NCBI GenBank assembly: GCA_913009315.1
Contig: CAJVZA010000014.1
Coordinates: 1 to 33,358 of the forward strand
Origin: an uncultured Hippea sp.
GTDB lineage: Bacteria > Campylobacterota_A > Desulfurellia > JAADFJ01
Length of the DNA: 33,358 nucleotides
Direction: 5' to 3'
The translations under genes and the position numbers were made by a program. Position 1 is the stretch's first letter. Every line of letters starts with the position of its first letter. Under the pieces are notes generated by a model. The model worked only from the letters and a program-made list of their open reading frames with translations, was not told the origin of the DNA and did no database searches. Positions 23,477-31,374 of this stretch are shown piece after piece.

Positions 23477-25804
23477 TCACGCTACTTTTATTTCATACAA
23501 ATGTTTCTGAAATCCGATAAACAACGAGCTTATATTTTCCACATCTCCCAATATTCCCTTAGCATCTTCCAACGATTGATATTTCGTTTGAAGTAGAATG
23601 GGTAATTTCTCCCGGTCGAGCTCACTCACTCCTGTTTCCACATATTTACTCAATACAAACTCTATAAACTCTTTTTGTTTATCATTCAGCAATGCAAAAA
23701 TTGCGGCTTTTGCTCTTGTCACCCTTTCTTTTCTTGTTATTGGTTGAATATCACTATTAAACACATATTCCAGTACATCGAATAAATCGCTTTTTTCTGC
23801 ATTTATTAGTTTTTGCAAGGTTATCAATTCTTCTTTTCCAAAACCTGCTTCATCTAATTTTTCAAGTAGTGTTTTTCTCGTTATAGGATTGCTCCAAATT
23901 TCTCGTAACTCATCTTCACTTTTGAAAAAGTTAGGAAGTTCGCCAAACAGATTCTCTAAAAATTCCTGTGCCGAAATTGGTTTACCGTCTGCGCTCCAAA
24001 ACGAAGTGGCAATAATATGTTGTATTTCTCGTTCTTTACCGTCTTTTAGTTTTATTTTTATTTTTGTGAGTCTCTCTTCGGTTTCGTAATTCTTTTCCTT
24101 TTCTTTTACTTCTCCTTTTCTACTTACATCTATTTCATATTCAGCCGGTTCAATTGGTTCTCCGTCCCATTCGGGGTCTAAAAATCGTTGATAAGCTTCT
24201 ACAAAATCATAGATTGTAAAAAATTCTTTTCCATCAAAAAGACGAGTTCCGCGACCTACAATTTGCTTAAACTCAATTATCTGGTTTACAGGTCGCATTA
24301 GAATAATATTGCGGATATTTCTGGCATTAACACCAGTTGAAAGTTTCTGTGAAGTGGTTAAAATTGTCGGGATTGTTTTTTCGTTGTCCTGAAATTTTCT
24401 TAAAAACTGTTCGCCTATCTCTCCATCATTTGCTGTTACACGAACGCAATAGTCTGTGTCTTTGCTTTTTTTGTATTGGTTTACTAAATCCCGAACAGCG
24501 GCTGCGTGGTCTTGTGTGGCACAAAAAACAATTGATTTTTCGTTTTGATTGATTTCGTCCATAAAAATCTGAACACGTTTTGCTTCCCGTTCTTTGATTT
24601 CAATTATTTTGTTAAAATCGGGTTCTTTATAAATTTTACCTTCTTCAATTTCGCCTTCAATTACATCATCATCACTTGTGTAAACATAATCATCAAGGGT
24701 GGTTTTAATTCGCTTTACTTTGAAAGGTGTCAAGAAACCGTCATTAATCCCTTCTTTTAGTGAATAGATATAAACAGGTTCGCCAAAATAAAGGTAGGTA
24801 TCAACATTATCTCTTCGCTTTGGTGTTGCCGTCAAACCTAATTGAACAGCCGGCGAGAAATAGTCCAATATTCCTCTCCAATTTCCCTCGTCATTTGCTC
24901 CGCCTCTGTGACACTCATCAATGATGATAAAATCAAAATAGTCTTTTGGATATCCGCCAAAATACGGCACAGGGTTTCCGTCTTTGTCAGTTCCCGACAT
25001 AAAAGTTTGAAAAATGGTAAAAAAGATGCTGCCGTTTGTAGGCACTTTCCCTTTTTTCTTTATCTCTTTGGGCTTTATGCGAACCATTGCATCATCGGGA
25101 AAGGCTGAAAATGCGTTAAATGCCTGGTCGGCGAGAATATTGCGGTCTGCAAGAAACAAAATTCGTGGTTGTCTTTTCCCGTCACGGTTTAAGTTCCAAC
25201 GAGTCTGAAACAGTTTCCAGGCAATTTGAAAAGCGATTGCGGTTTTTCCCGTTCCTGTGGCAAGTGTAAGCAAAATACGGTCTTTGTTTTGTGCCACTGC
25301 CTCCAATACATTTTTAACGGCAATTTCTTGATAATAACGAGGCCGCCAAGTACCTGATTTATCTTCAAAAGGAATTGAAGCAAATTTATCTCGCCATTCG
25401 TTTTGGTCGCCGTAAACTTCGTTCCATAATTCATCAGGCGAAAGAAAATTATCAACGAGTTTTTCCTCGCCTGTTTTCATACAGATTTGATAATTCTCTT
25501 TTCCGTTTGTAGAATAAGTATAATCTAATCTTAGTTTTTCTGCGTATTGCTTTGCTTGTGCAACCCCTTCGCCAACTTCCAATTCATCGCTTTTGGCTTC
25601 AACAACAGCAAGTTTAATCCCTTTGTAAACCAGAATATAATCGGCAATAAGCGGTTTTTTCCTACCACCGCCGACTTGTATTCTTCCGTCTGTAATTTTG
25701 CAGACATTTCGTTCACGAAGGATTTTTGAACCTTCAACCACGCCCCAACCGGCTTGTTTGAGTTTAGGGTCTATTAATTCTGCTCTTGTTTCGGCTTCGT
25801 TCAT
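23477..25804 (-). CDS. hsdR: Type I restriction enzyme, R subunit
   Basis: 775 residues. The N-terminal nuclease domain has ADYILVYKGIKLAVVEAKSDE with D55 and E69-x-K71 (PD-ExK type). Helicase motifs follow: Walker A ATGTGKTA (182-189), DECH (296-299), TATP (325-328) and a VGRGTR motif VI. The C-terminal third is EcoEI_R_C-like. In a complete system it cuts DNA after translocation, but only with HsdM and HsdS. Here hsdM is absent from the window and hsdS is truncated, so the gene is probably orphaned although open. A transposase-like gene lies 3 bases upstream. Confidence 0.95.
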   Translation of the reverse strand: MNEAETRAELIDPKLKQAGWGVVEGSKILRERNVCKITDGRIQVGGGRKKPLIADYILVYKGIKLAVVEAKSDELEVGEGVAQAKQYAEKLRLDYTYSTNGKENYQICMKTGEEKLVDNFLSPDELWNEVYGDQNEWRDKFASIPFEDKSGTWRPRYYQEIAVKNVLEAVAQNKDRILLTLATGTGKTAIAFQIAWKLFQTRWNLNRDGKRQPRILFLADRNILADQAFNAFSAFPDDAMVRIKPKEIKKKGKVPTNGSIFFTIFQTFMSGTDKDGNPVPYFGGYPKDYFDFIIIDECHRGGANDEGNWRGILDYFSPAVQLGLTATPKRRDNVDTYLYFGEPVYIYSLKEGINDGFLTPFKVKRIKTTLDDYVYTSDDDVIEGEIEEGKIYKEPDFNKIIEIKEREAKRVQIFMDEINQNEKSIVFCATQDHAAAVRDLVNQYKKSKDTDYCVRVTANDGEIGEQFLRKFQDNEKTIPTILTTSQKLSTGVNARNIRNIILMRPVNQIIEFKQIVGRGTRLFDGKEFFTIYDFVEAYQRFLDPEWDGEPIEPAEYEIDVSRKGEVKEKEKNYETEERLTKIKIKLKDGKEREIQHIIATSFWSADGKPISAQEFLENLFGELPNFFKSEDELREIWSNPITRKTLLEKLDEAGFGKEELITLQKLINAEKSDLFDVLEYVFNSDIQPITRKERVTRAKAAIFALLNDKQKEFIEFVLSKYVETGVSELDREKLPILLQTKYQSLEDAKGILGDVENISSLFIGFQKHLYEIKVA

Positions 25805-25807
25805 AAT

Positions 25808-26596
25808 TTACACCATCCAAATTTCCTTATTATAAATTGTTTCTGTTTCTTTTATAATATTATTTTCAACAATATTTAATTTATCATAATTCCAATTTTT
25901 GGGATTATTTTCTATATATTCTGAAATCGCATAATACGAATTTTCATCACGAATTATATGTTCCCAATAATTACGTTGCCATAATTTACCATTAAACGAT
26001 TTCCAATTTTTTGTTTTTACACCGTGTATGTATTTAACGGTGGTGATCGATTGAAATGCCCCAACCATATCGCCCAACGTTTTTTTGGTAGGGGCAAACC
26101 CTTGTGGTTGCCCTTTTTCGATTTTAATATCATCACGGTCATTAATATTATTGTCATTTGGGGCGACCACGTCATTTGGGGCGACCACGTCATTTGGGGC
26201 GACCACGTCATTTGGGGCGACCACGTCATTTGGGGCGACCACAAGGGTCGCCCCTACGATTTCCAATATGGCGTGAAAATGGTTTGGCATTATGATGTAT
26301 TTGTGTAATTGTATGTTGGTAAATCGTTGGCGTATTTTTAACCATTCGTTTTTAATTATTATTCCCGCATCATTTAATAACATTTTACCATTTTCAACAT
26401 TCCCAAATAAATGTTCGCGATTTTGTGTGCAAATCGTTATAAAATACAATCCCGCCTGCGAATAATCGTATCCTTTCAAACGGATCGATTTACGATTGGG
26501 AAATTTGTTGTTGGTGGAAGTGGTATTCGTTTGGGCGGATGGTATTTGAGGGCAGACACATAGGTCTGCCCCTACGGGTTTTTGATTACTATTCAT
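25808..26596 (-). CDS. REP-associated tyrosine transposase (RAYT), with tandem-repeat insert
   Basis: 262-residue Y1 HUH-type protein. Landmarks are RLKGYDYSQAGLYFITICTQNR near the start, the HUH-like motif MPNHFHAIL (H106, H108) and a catalytic tyrosine candidate in NSYYAISEYIENNP (Y221/Y222). RAYTs cut and join REP hairpins as single strands. Residues 123-148 are four NDVVAP repeats, from 5 x 18 bp of DNA placed between the HUH and Y motifs. The first ~17 residues are the translation of a REP-like hairpin, so the ancestral start may lie later. ATG overlaps the hsdS stop (ATGA). Confidence 0.85.
   Translation of the reverse strand: MNSNQKPVGADLCVCPQIPSAQTNTTSTNNKFPNRKSIRLKGYDYSQAGLYFITICTQNREHLFGNVENGKMLLNDAGIIIKNEWLKIRQRFTNIQLHKYIIMPNHFHAILEIVGATLVVAPNDVVAPNDVVAPNDVVAPNDVVAPNDNNINDRDDIKIEKGQPQGFAPTKKTLGDMVGAFQSITTVKYIHGVKTKNWKSFNGKLWQRNYWEHIIRDENSYYAISEYIENNPKNWNYDKLNIVENNIIKETETIYNKEIWMV
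26153..26242 (-). repeat. Tandem repeat, 5 x 18 bp, in frame within the RAYT gene
   Basis: Five identical units GTCATTTGGGGCGACCAC (+ strand) run without change from 26153 to 26242. Because 18 is a multiple of 3, copy number can vary without breaking the frame. The unit contains the GGGGCGACC arm of the REP-like hairpin that follows directly. Confidence 0.9.
26232..26258 (-). repeat. REP-like hairpin with GTAG tetranucleotide
   Basis: GGGGCGACC (26232-26240) and GGTCGCCCC (26246-26254) form a 9-bp stem around a 5-base loop. Read on the - strand, the stem is preceded by GTAG, the tetranucleotide that marks REP units recognised by RAYTs. It lies inside the RAYT coding frame. Confidence 0.65.
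26550..26575 (-). repeat. Second REP-like hairpin at the RAYT 5' end
   Basis: GGGCAGAC (26550-26557) and GTCTGCCC (26564-26571) form an 8-bp stem with a 6-base loop. On the - strand it too begins with GTAG. It encodes residues VGADLCVCPQ of the RAYT, a familiar translation of such repeats. Confidence 0.65.
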
Positions 26597-27009
26597 AATT
26601 CCCCGTTAAATACCTTTTGCAATATCGATTTCTTCAATTCTTCCAAATCCTCAATTTTATTTTGATAAATTGCTTCCAATTTTTTGGTTTGCTCCTGCAA
26701 TACGTCCAATTGGGCAACTATGCGTTTTTGTTCGGGTAGTGGGGGGATGGGGATTTGGATAACTTTTGAATTACCCTGATTTAATTTTGGAACGGTCATT
26801 CCTGAAACATAATCAGATAAGTCACTATGATTTAAATAATTTACAATCCACTCATCTATTAAAATACTTCTAGAGATCAAGCCGGCTGACCCCTTGATTT
26901 TTGGTTCTAGCTCAAAAAGTTGTGTGTTAAGTTTGTCACTCATTGAAAGGATCCTTCTGTCTGTTAGTTGTTGCTGCGTTCTCGACACGTTACTCGTGTA
27001 ACACTGCAC
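26593..27009 (-). pseudogene. hsdS: Type I restriction specificity subunit, 3' fragment
   Basis: About the last 95 residues are an HsdS C-terminal target-recognition half: NYLNHSDLSDYVSGMTVPKL, then the end helix region IPIPPLPEQKRIVAQLDVLQ with a final coiled coil ending KSILQKVFNGEL. A full HsdS is roughly 400 residues with two such halves. Here the first half is gone, and the preceding ~40 residues have no HsdS character. Upstream DNA contains no hsdM. The breakpoint is near 26880. The fragment overlaps the RAYT start. Confidence 0.85.
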
Positions 27010-27488
27010 ACATGCGAACTAACATAAGATTAGGCAGCATTAGTGAAAATAGCAAATATTGCTTTCTATGGCGGCCTAATTCAATAACATCATTAGTGTT
27101 CCATTCGGGGATGGTGGAAACCCCTCGCCTTCAGGCGAAAAAAGGGTAAAAGGTTGGCGTAGTTCTCAAAAAGGACAAGACTTGAAGTCAAAGAGTGGAA
27201 CGGAAGCGTCTAAAAATGATGGTTTTGAAAATGTGGGACGCAAAAGTTGCATTCATGCGACACGTACCGTGAATCCCTTGACTTGTAGTCGAGGGCTGTT
27301 CAGTATCTTTATCACCATAGATAAAGCATTATCAAACCATTGTGTATGCGCAATGCCTCCTATATGCATGTAGATAGCTTTCAATTTTCTGTAAGAGATT
27401 CAAAGGTTTCACCTTAATTTTATAATATCAAAAGTGGTATATTTAGATTGCAGTTGATAATTGGTTTACATAGTCATGCAGCTTGAGA
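27010..27488. other. Gene-free stretch upstream of the hsdS fragment
   Basis: No gene is supported in 479 bases. It includes an inverted repeat ATTAGGC / GCCTAAT (27029-27035 and 27074-27080) around a small hairpin AGCAAATATTGCT (27051-27063), and TGTTAGTT / AACTAACA arms at the fragment border. This is where hsdM and the 5' part of hsdS would be expected, so it probably marks a deletion or insertion scar. Confidence 0.5.
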
Positions 27489-27565
27489 TGGTGCGCCCAA
27501 GAGGGTTCGAACCTCCGGCCTCCAGTTCCGCAAACTGATGCTCTATCCAGCTGAGCTATGGGCGC
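27489..27565 (-). tRNA. tRNA-Arg, anticodon GCG
   Basis: Folds as a complete cloverleaf on the - strand: acceptor GCGCCCA/TGGGCGC, D arm GCTC...GAGC, anticodon stem TCAGT/ACTGG with loop TTGCGGA, T arm GGAGG-TTCGAAC-CCTCT, and encoded CCA. The anticodon GCG reads CGC and CGU. Most bacteria use ACG (edited to ICG by TadA) for these codons, so G34 is uncommon. Confidence 0.95.
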
Positions 27566-27724
27566 TTAAGTTGGTATTATAGCTCGGCGATATAACATTT
27601 CAAGGATGGATTGCCTAACATCGATCTGAATATCTGCGCTAATACTGGACTTGCAACTCTTTTTTCCACAAACAGTTAAGCACATTTTTTTAATATATCT
27701 CGCCATACCTGTTGTATTGAGTTT

Positions 27725-27838
27725 CTATTTACACAGTATTGAATATGAGACATCCAAATCCTCTGCCGTTTCTTTTATTGTTTTTCCATTTTCCAGTGTC
27801 AGTGTTGCTGTATCCGGCTTAAATTCTTTTTCCCCCAT
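27725..27838 (-). pseudogene. Transposase OrfA fragment (IS3-like)
   Basis: 38 codons beginning MGEKEFKPDTATLTLENGKT and continuing IKETAEDLDVSYSIL before a stop. This is the first helix-turn-helix of IS3-family OrfA proteins (lvlE-G-tikEtAedLgvs pattern). The rest of OrfA and all of OrfB are missing. Transfer remnant beside the tRNA. Confidence 0.55.
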
Positions 27839-27901
27839 ACTTTTTTAACCATCTTAGATACTTTATTAGTATTACCTTAACTGCTTGTATAAAAAAATAT
27901 A

Positions 27902-27957
27902 ATGAGACCACTGCACAATAAGCAAATTCACAGCTGTTTACTGTGCAGTGGTCTCAT
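27902..27957. mobile_element. 56-bp palindromic miniature of the GAGACC element
   Basis: ATGAGACCACTGCACA (27902-27917) faces TGTGCAGTGGTCTCAT (27942-27957) as perfect arms. The left half continues AATAAGCAAATTCACAG like the right arm at 20688-20719, and the right half TTTACTGTGCAG resembles the left arm at 20289. The two ends of the larger element are thus joined back to back with nothing between. Confidence 0.7.
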
Positions 27958-28278
27958 AATAGGTTAAATATATAACATTGACGATATTTCCAACACCGAC
28001 TCATATACTGTCTGCCTTTTTGCTCGTTATGCCTTCTAAGAATGCCGCTATTGTTTCTATTAAAAAATTTTAGATCACGATAAGAATTTTTTATAGATAA
28101 CTATATTTATTGTCTATTTCTACTTGATATCTTATTGTTTTTTAGTCTATCATAGAATTTAAGTTTTTTTCATAATCTTTTTCAGTATTTCTTTGACTTC
28201 CAACGCTTTCTTGATAGAATTTCGCTCATTATGAAACACAGGTATAATAATGTTAGCTTTTAAGATTAAGGAATAAAG

Positions 28279-29181
28279 ATGTCTCATAATCATGATCATG
28301 AGATTAACAATTATAATAAAGCATTTGTAATCGGCATTACACTTAATGTTATTTTTGTTGTCATTGAAGCCGGTTATGGAATTGCTGCCGGTTCTTTGGC
28401 GCTGATTGCCGATGCCGGGCACAATTTAAGTGATGTAATAAGCCTTTTGCTTGCGTGGGGAGCAAGCTATCTCGCATTAAAACAACCGACGGAGAAAAGA
28501 ACTTACGGTTTTCGCAGAGTGACAATACTGGCTTCTTCAGTTAGCGCAATCTTGCTGCTTGTTGTGCTTGGCGGTATCGTATGGGAAGCTTTTGGGCGAC
28601 TCGCTAATCCGCAGCCCGTCAATAGCATGACTGTTATTATTGTTGCTGCCATCGGGGTTGTTATTAATACGGCAACCGCACTGCTGTTTGTCTCCGGTCA
28701 AAAGCATGATTTGAATATCAGGGGTGCGTACCTTCATATGGCTGCCGATGCCGGCGTTTCCCTTGGTGTGGTTGTTGCCGGGATAGTCATTATGATTACC
28801 GGTTGGCTATGGATTGATCCTGCAATAAGTCTTGTCCTTGTGGTAGTTATTTTAGTAGGAACCTGGAATTTGCTTCACGAGTCTATAAACCTTTCTGTTG
28901 ATGCAGTACCGCGAGATATCGATATATCCGGTATAAAAGATTATCTGACAAAAATAGAGGGTGTATCGGAAATACACGATTTGCATGTTTGGGCGTTAAG
29001 TACAACTCAAACAGCCTTGACCGCTCATCTGATTACCACCAAAAACTTGATAGATAACGAATTTCTAAAGGAGATACAGCAGCATCTTCATGATAACTTT
29101 GACATTGAACATGCGACAATTCAGGTGGAAAAAGAAAATACGGAAAATAACTGCATGTTGAATCGTTCGGAATGTGTTTGA
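28279..29181 (+). CDS. czcD: Cation diffusion facilitator, zinc/cadmium exporter type
   Basis: 300-residue inner-membrane proton/metal antiporter. The metal site is H48xxxD52 (ADAGHNLSD) in TM2 and H153xxxD157 (HMAADAGVS) in TM5. The HD-HD combination is typical of Zn/Cd CDFs such as ZitB; D45 also lies in the site region. The N-terminus is His-rich (SHNHDHEIN), and a cytoplasmic metal-sensing C-terminal domain (HDLHVWALSTTQTALTAHL) follows. AAGGA precedes the ATG. No regulator is adjacent, but an ArsR-type metal operon lies 1 kb downstream. Confidence 0.94.
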   Translation: MSHNHDHEINNYNKAFVIGITLNVIFVVIEAGYGIAAGSLALIADAGHNLSDVISLLLAWGASYLALKQPTEKRTYGFRRVTILASSVSAILLLVVLGGIVWEAFGRLANPQPVNSMTVIIVAAIGVVINTATALLFVSGQKHDLNIRGAYLHMAADAGVSLGVVVAGIVIMITGWLWIDPAISLVLVVVILVGTWNLLHESINLSVDAVPRDIDISGIKDYLTKIEGVSEIHDLHVWALSTTQTALTAHLITTKNLIDNEFLKEIQQHLHDNFDIEHATIQVEKENTENNCMLNRSECV

Positions 29182-29256
29182 AGGAATAAGCAGGATATTG
29201 CGTCACATTTTGATATCTATAAATATTTATTGCGTTTATTCTATCTGACATTTGAT

Positions 29257-29275
29257 TCTGCAGCGGTCTCATTAT
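29257..29275. mobile_element. Single decayed end of the GAGACC element
   Basis: TCTGCAGCGGTCTCATTAT resembles the right end GTGCAGTGGTCTCATAAT seen at 20719 and 27957. No partner arm is evident nearby, so this is a solo remnant. Confidence 0.35.
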
Positions 29276-29396
29276 CTTAAATTCCGGTTCTTGCTTTTTG
29301 AACTACCGGCTTGTCTGTAACTTGTAGCTCAGAGGAGATTGATTCGGGGCTCGAATAGTTGTCCGCAGATTAATGGAGGCACTCTTTGCGTTGCAT

Positions 29397-30041
29397 CTAT
29401 GCAGGTATTTTATCAGCTTTTTTCTTTATTGAAATCCGCCAGTTTTCTGAAATATAAGGACATTCCGCCAGCAGATTCAATTCATCTCTATTGTGCGAAT
29501 GGTAGAAAATATCGTTTACCTTTTGTATGCTCCAGTCGCTCTTTCTTTCTACGAGTTTGATCAGGCTGTTTTGCTGCACTGTTCCTTCATCTATTACTCT
29601 GAAATACCAACCGGTTTTGCCGGATTGAACAAAAATTCTATCAAGTTTTTCCATCCATCTTGCAGAAAGCTTCCAGCATGGCTGACGAGGTTGTGAAACC
29701 TGAAAAACAGCACCGCCAATCTGAAAAATGTCACCTATATAAACACTGTTTTCAATCAATCCTTCTGTAGTGAAATTTTCTCCAAATGCTCCTCCTGAAA
29801 GCTCCAAGGAATATTTCTCCATAAAGTAACGATAATGTTCGGAAGGATATACATTTACGGCTTTGTCGATTCCACCATGATTTTTGAGATCAGACTGGGC
29901 ATCTCCAACGAGATTAAGGCGTTTTGCATAGACCGGCACATCAATCTTATTTTTGAAAATCCCGCTTTCAAAAATATTGCCGTTTTTGCCTGCTGATTTT
30001 TTTGGTTTTCCTACCTGAATTGAGACAAGTTTTGCGTTCAT
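29397..30041 (-). CDS. MOSC-domain protein, YiiM-like
   Basis: 214 residues. The MOSC domain (about 1-150) has the family words NHGGIDKAVNVYPSEHY and GAFGENFTTEGL, and the molybdenum-binding cysteine C122 in QPRQPCWKL. A C-terminal 3-alpha tail follows. Such proteins (YiiM, YcbX) bind molybdenum cofactor and reduce N-hydroxylated compounds, usually with a separate electron donor. The ATG has a clean GGGAGGTGAT ribosome site. It is divergent from the ArsR operon and tail to tail with the CDF gene. Confidence 0.9.
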   Translation of the reverse strand: MNAKLVSIQVGKPKKSAGKNGNIFESGIFKNKIDVPVYAKRLNLVGDAQSDLKNHGGIDKAVNVYPSEHYRYFMEKYSLELSGGAFGENFTTEGLIENSVYIGDIFQIGGAVFQVSQPRQPCWKLSARWMEKLDRIFVQSGKTGWYFRVIDEGTVQQNSLIKLVERKSDWSIQKVNDIFYHSHNRDELNLLAECPYISENWRISIKKKADKIPA

Positions 30042-30132
30042 ATCACCTCCCGTTTTTATATTTTAGGCGTTTGAGTAGATTCTTCAATAGTTTTTCGGCA
30101 TATTTAATTTGCTGAACTTCTTATGTCGTTAC

Positions 30133-30160
30133 TTGACAACGGACGATTTACACTTATATT
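30133..30160 (+). promoter_or_regulatory. Promoter of the ArsR/Met-rich operon
   Basis: TTGACA (30133-30138), 16 bases, TATATT (30155-30160): a strong sigma70-like pair 42 bases before the ArsR start. Just after it, ATTAC (30159-30163) and GTAAT (30182-30186) frame an AT-rich imperfect dyad, a possible ArsR operator covering the transcription start. Confidence 0.6.
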
Positions 30161-30201
30161 ACTATATAAATATCCATTTATGTAATGATATGGAGGGTAC
30201 G

Positions 30202-30597
30202 ATGAATATATTTTATGAAGCGATTGCCGCTTTTTACAAAGTTCTTTCAGATAAAAACCGTTTGATTATACTGTTTAAACTTGCCGGAGGGCAGAAGTCT
30301 GTTTCACAGATAATAGATGAAACAAAACTTTCCCAACCGCTGGTTTCTCATCATCTGAAAGAGCTGAAAAACAGTCTGCTTGTAAAAACGGAAAGGCGCG
30401 GCCCGTTTGTTTTTTGTGAACTTGCCGAACCGGCATTGACTGATTTCATCAGGCTTACAAATCAGCTTTTGTTTGAACTAAAGGAGAAAAACAGAAAGCC
30501 GCTTCCGAAAGGTGAAGATTTTGCAATGCCCTTTAACGAGATGATGAAGAATATGCTTGAGATAAGAAATAATTTTAGAAGGAGGAATGGAGAATGA
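30202..30597 (+). CDS. ArsR-family transcriptional regulator without the usual metal motif
   Basis: 131 residues, started at the ATG 30202 after GGAGGG (30192-30197); an upstream frame to 30109 has no ribosome site. The winged-helix domain (1-75) reads FYKVLSDKNRLIILFKLAGG, then VSQIIDETKLSQPLVSHHLKELK and a RRGPFVFCEL wing. The ELCVCDL metal cysteines of classical ArsR are replaced by SVSQIID, and only C72 is present, so what it senses is open. The C-terminal third includes PFNEMMKNMLEIRNNFRR. Its stop overlaps the next gene by ATGA (30594-30597), so it heads the Met-rich operon. Confidence 0.88.
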   Translation: MNIFYEAIAAFYKVLSDKNRLIILFKLAGGQKSVSQIIDETKLSQPLVSHHLKELKNSLLVKTERRGPFVFCELAEPALTDFIRLTNQLLFELKEKNRKPLPKGEDFAMPFNEMMKNMLEIRNNFRRRNGE

Positions 30598-31019
30598 TGA
30601 AAAAAATGATGGGAAATGGTATGCCAATGATGGGAATGATGAGAAAGATGATGGGAGATTCGGAAGATTTCAATCCGATGAAGATGTGTAAAACGATGAT
30701 GTCAACTATGCAAAAGGTTTCAGAAATTGCCTTTTATGCGACCCCTGAGATACGAGGTATGTTTGAGGAGTGGACTGAAAGCGTAGAGTCAGAGATATAT
30801 CAGTTTATCAGCGATAAGGAAAAGATAGACCGCAAAGAGATTGCCGGGCATTTTAAAATATCTGAAAATGCCGCTCAATTTTTCCTGAATCATCTTGCCG
30901 CTTCAGGAAAGATTAAGGCAGACTTTTCGGATAAAGTTTCAGACAAGGATGCGGGGACCGAGACAAAAAAAGATACGGCAAAAAATCCTAAATCCGATAC
31001 CGGAAGATGTAACTGCTGA
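30594..31019 (+). CDS. Methionine-rich protein with winged-helix-like core and Cys tail
   Basis: 141 residues. The first 40 residues carry 16 methionines, mostly as MM pairs spaced by 2-4 residues (MMKKMMGNGMPMMGMM and on), with one cysteine (C32) among them. Residues 40-65 (QKVSEIAFYATPEIRGMFEEW) are helical. Residues about 70-110 (KEKIDRKEIAGHFKISEN, then LNHLAASGKIKAD) resemble a small winged helix. The tail is Lys/Asp-rich and ends GRCNC. There is no signal peptide, so it is probably cytoplasmic. Thioether clusters plus a terminal CxC suggest soft-metal (Cu, Ag, Hg) or oxidant handling; that is inference. It is coupled to ArsR by a 4-base overlap. Confidence 0.82.
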   Translation: MMKKMMGNGMPMMGMMRKMMGDSEDFNPMKMCKTMMSTMQKVSEIAFYATPEIRGMFEEWTESVESEIYQFISDKEKIDRKEIAGHFKISENAAQFFLNHLAASGKIKADFSDKVSDKDAGTETKKDTAKNPKSDTGRCNC

Positions 31020-31061
31020 TAATAATTGTTTGAGTATATAAATTAAACAGGAGATATTGAT

Positions 31062-31325
31062 ATGAACAAAATGATGAGTTCAATGATGGATAAGATGATG
31101 AAACCTGAAGATATGCCTGAAATGATGAATTCAATGATGGATAAGATGTTTAATAAAATGTCAGCAAAAGATCGCCTCGATTTTGTATCAACGATGATGC
31201 CTAAATGCCTGAACATGATTTTTTCAGAGCTTGACTCTGATGAAAAGCATGATTTGGCCAAAGGGATGATAGAAAAGATGATCTCCATATTCAAGGATCA
31301 GCTGAAAACGGAAGCGGATAAGTGA
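31062..31325 (+). CDS. Small methionine-rich protein
   Basis: 87 residues with 19 methionines (22%), chiefly as MM pairs: SSMMDKMMKPEDMPEMMNSM, then a repeat of the MMDKM word. The remainder is helical (KDRLDFVSTMMPKCLNMIFSEL) with a single cysteine at a PKCL. There is no signal peptide or membrane segment. AGGAGA (31050-31055) precedes the ATG. It follows the larger Met-rich gene by 42 bases and shares its character. I recognise no named family. The Met pairs would line one face of helices, as in soft-metal-binding proteins; this is inference. Confidence 0.8.
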   Translation: MNKMMSSMMDKMMKPEDMPEMMNSMMDKMFNKMSAKDRLDFVSTMMPKCLNMIFSELDSDEKHDLAKGMIEKMISIFKDQLKTEADK

Positions 31326-31374
31326 GCTTGTTTCATCTTTTAATTAGCAGATATTAGAACAAAGGAGATTAAAA

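Larger units (their letters stand above)
27566..28278. other. Gene-poor stretch before the CDF gene
   Basis: Contains an IS3-like OrfA fragment (27725-27838) and a miniature GAGACC element (27902-27957), and otherwise no gene. A TATAAT at 28243-28248 stands 31 bases before the CDF start but lacks a good -35 box at the right distance; AAGGA (28268-28272) is the CDF ribosome binding site. Confidence 0.55.

Noticed and set aside
26017-26308. Repetitive open frames across the 18-bp array in other frames and on the + strand
   Set aside because: They are by-products of the tandem repeat; only the - strand RAYT frame has family motifs on both sides.
28211-28248. TTGATA and TATAAT as a CDF promoter pair
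   Set aside because: The boxes are 26 bases apart, too far for a sigma70 promoter; only the -10 may be real.
28159-28422. Open frame on the - strand over the CDF start
   Set aside because: It overlaps the well-supported CDF gene and has no family features or ribosome site.
29320-29390. Partial tRNA-like text (GTAGCTCAG and GGGGCTCGAAT)
   Set aside because: It does not fold into a cloverleaf with matching acceptor ends.
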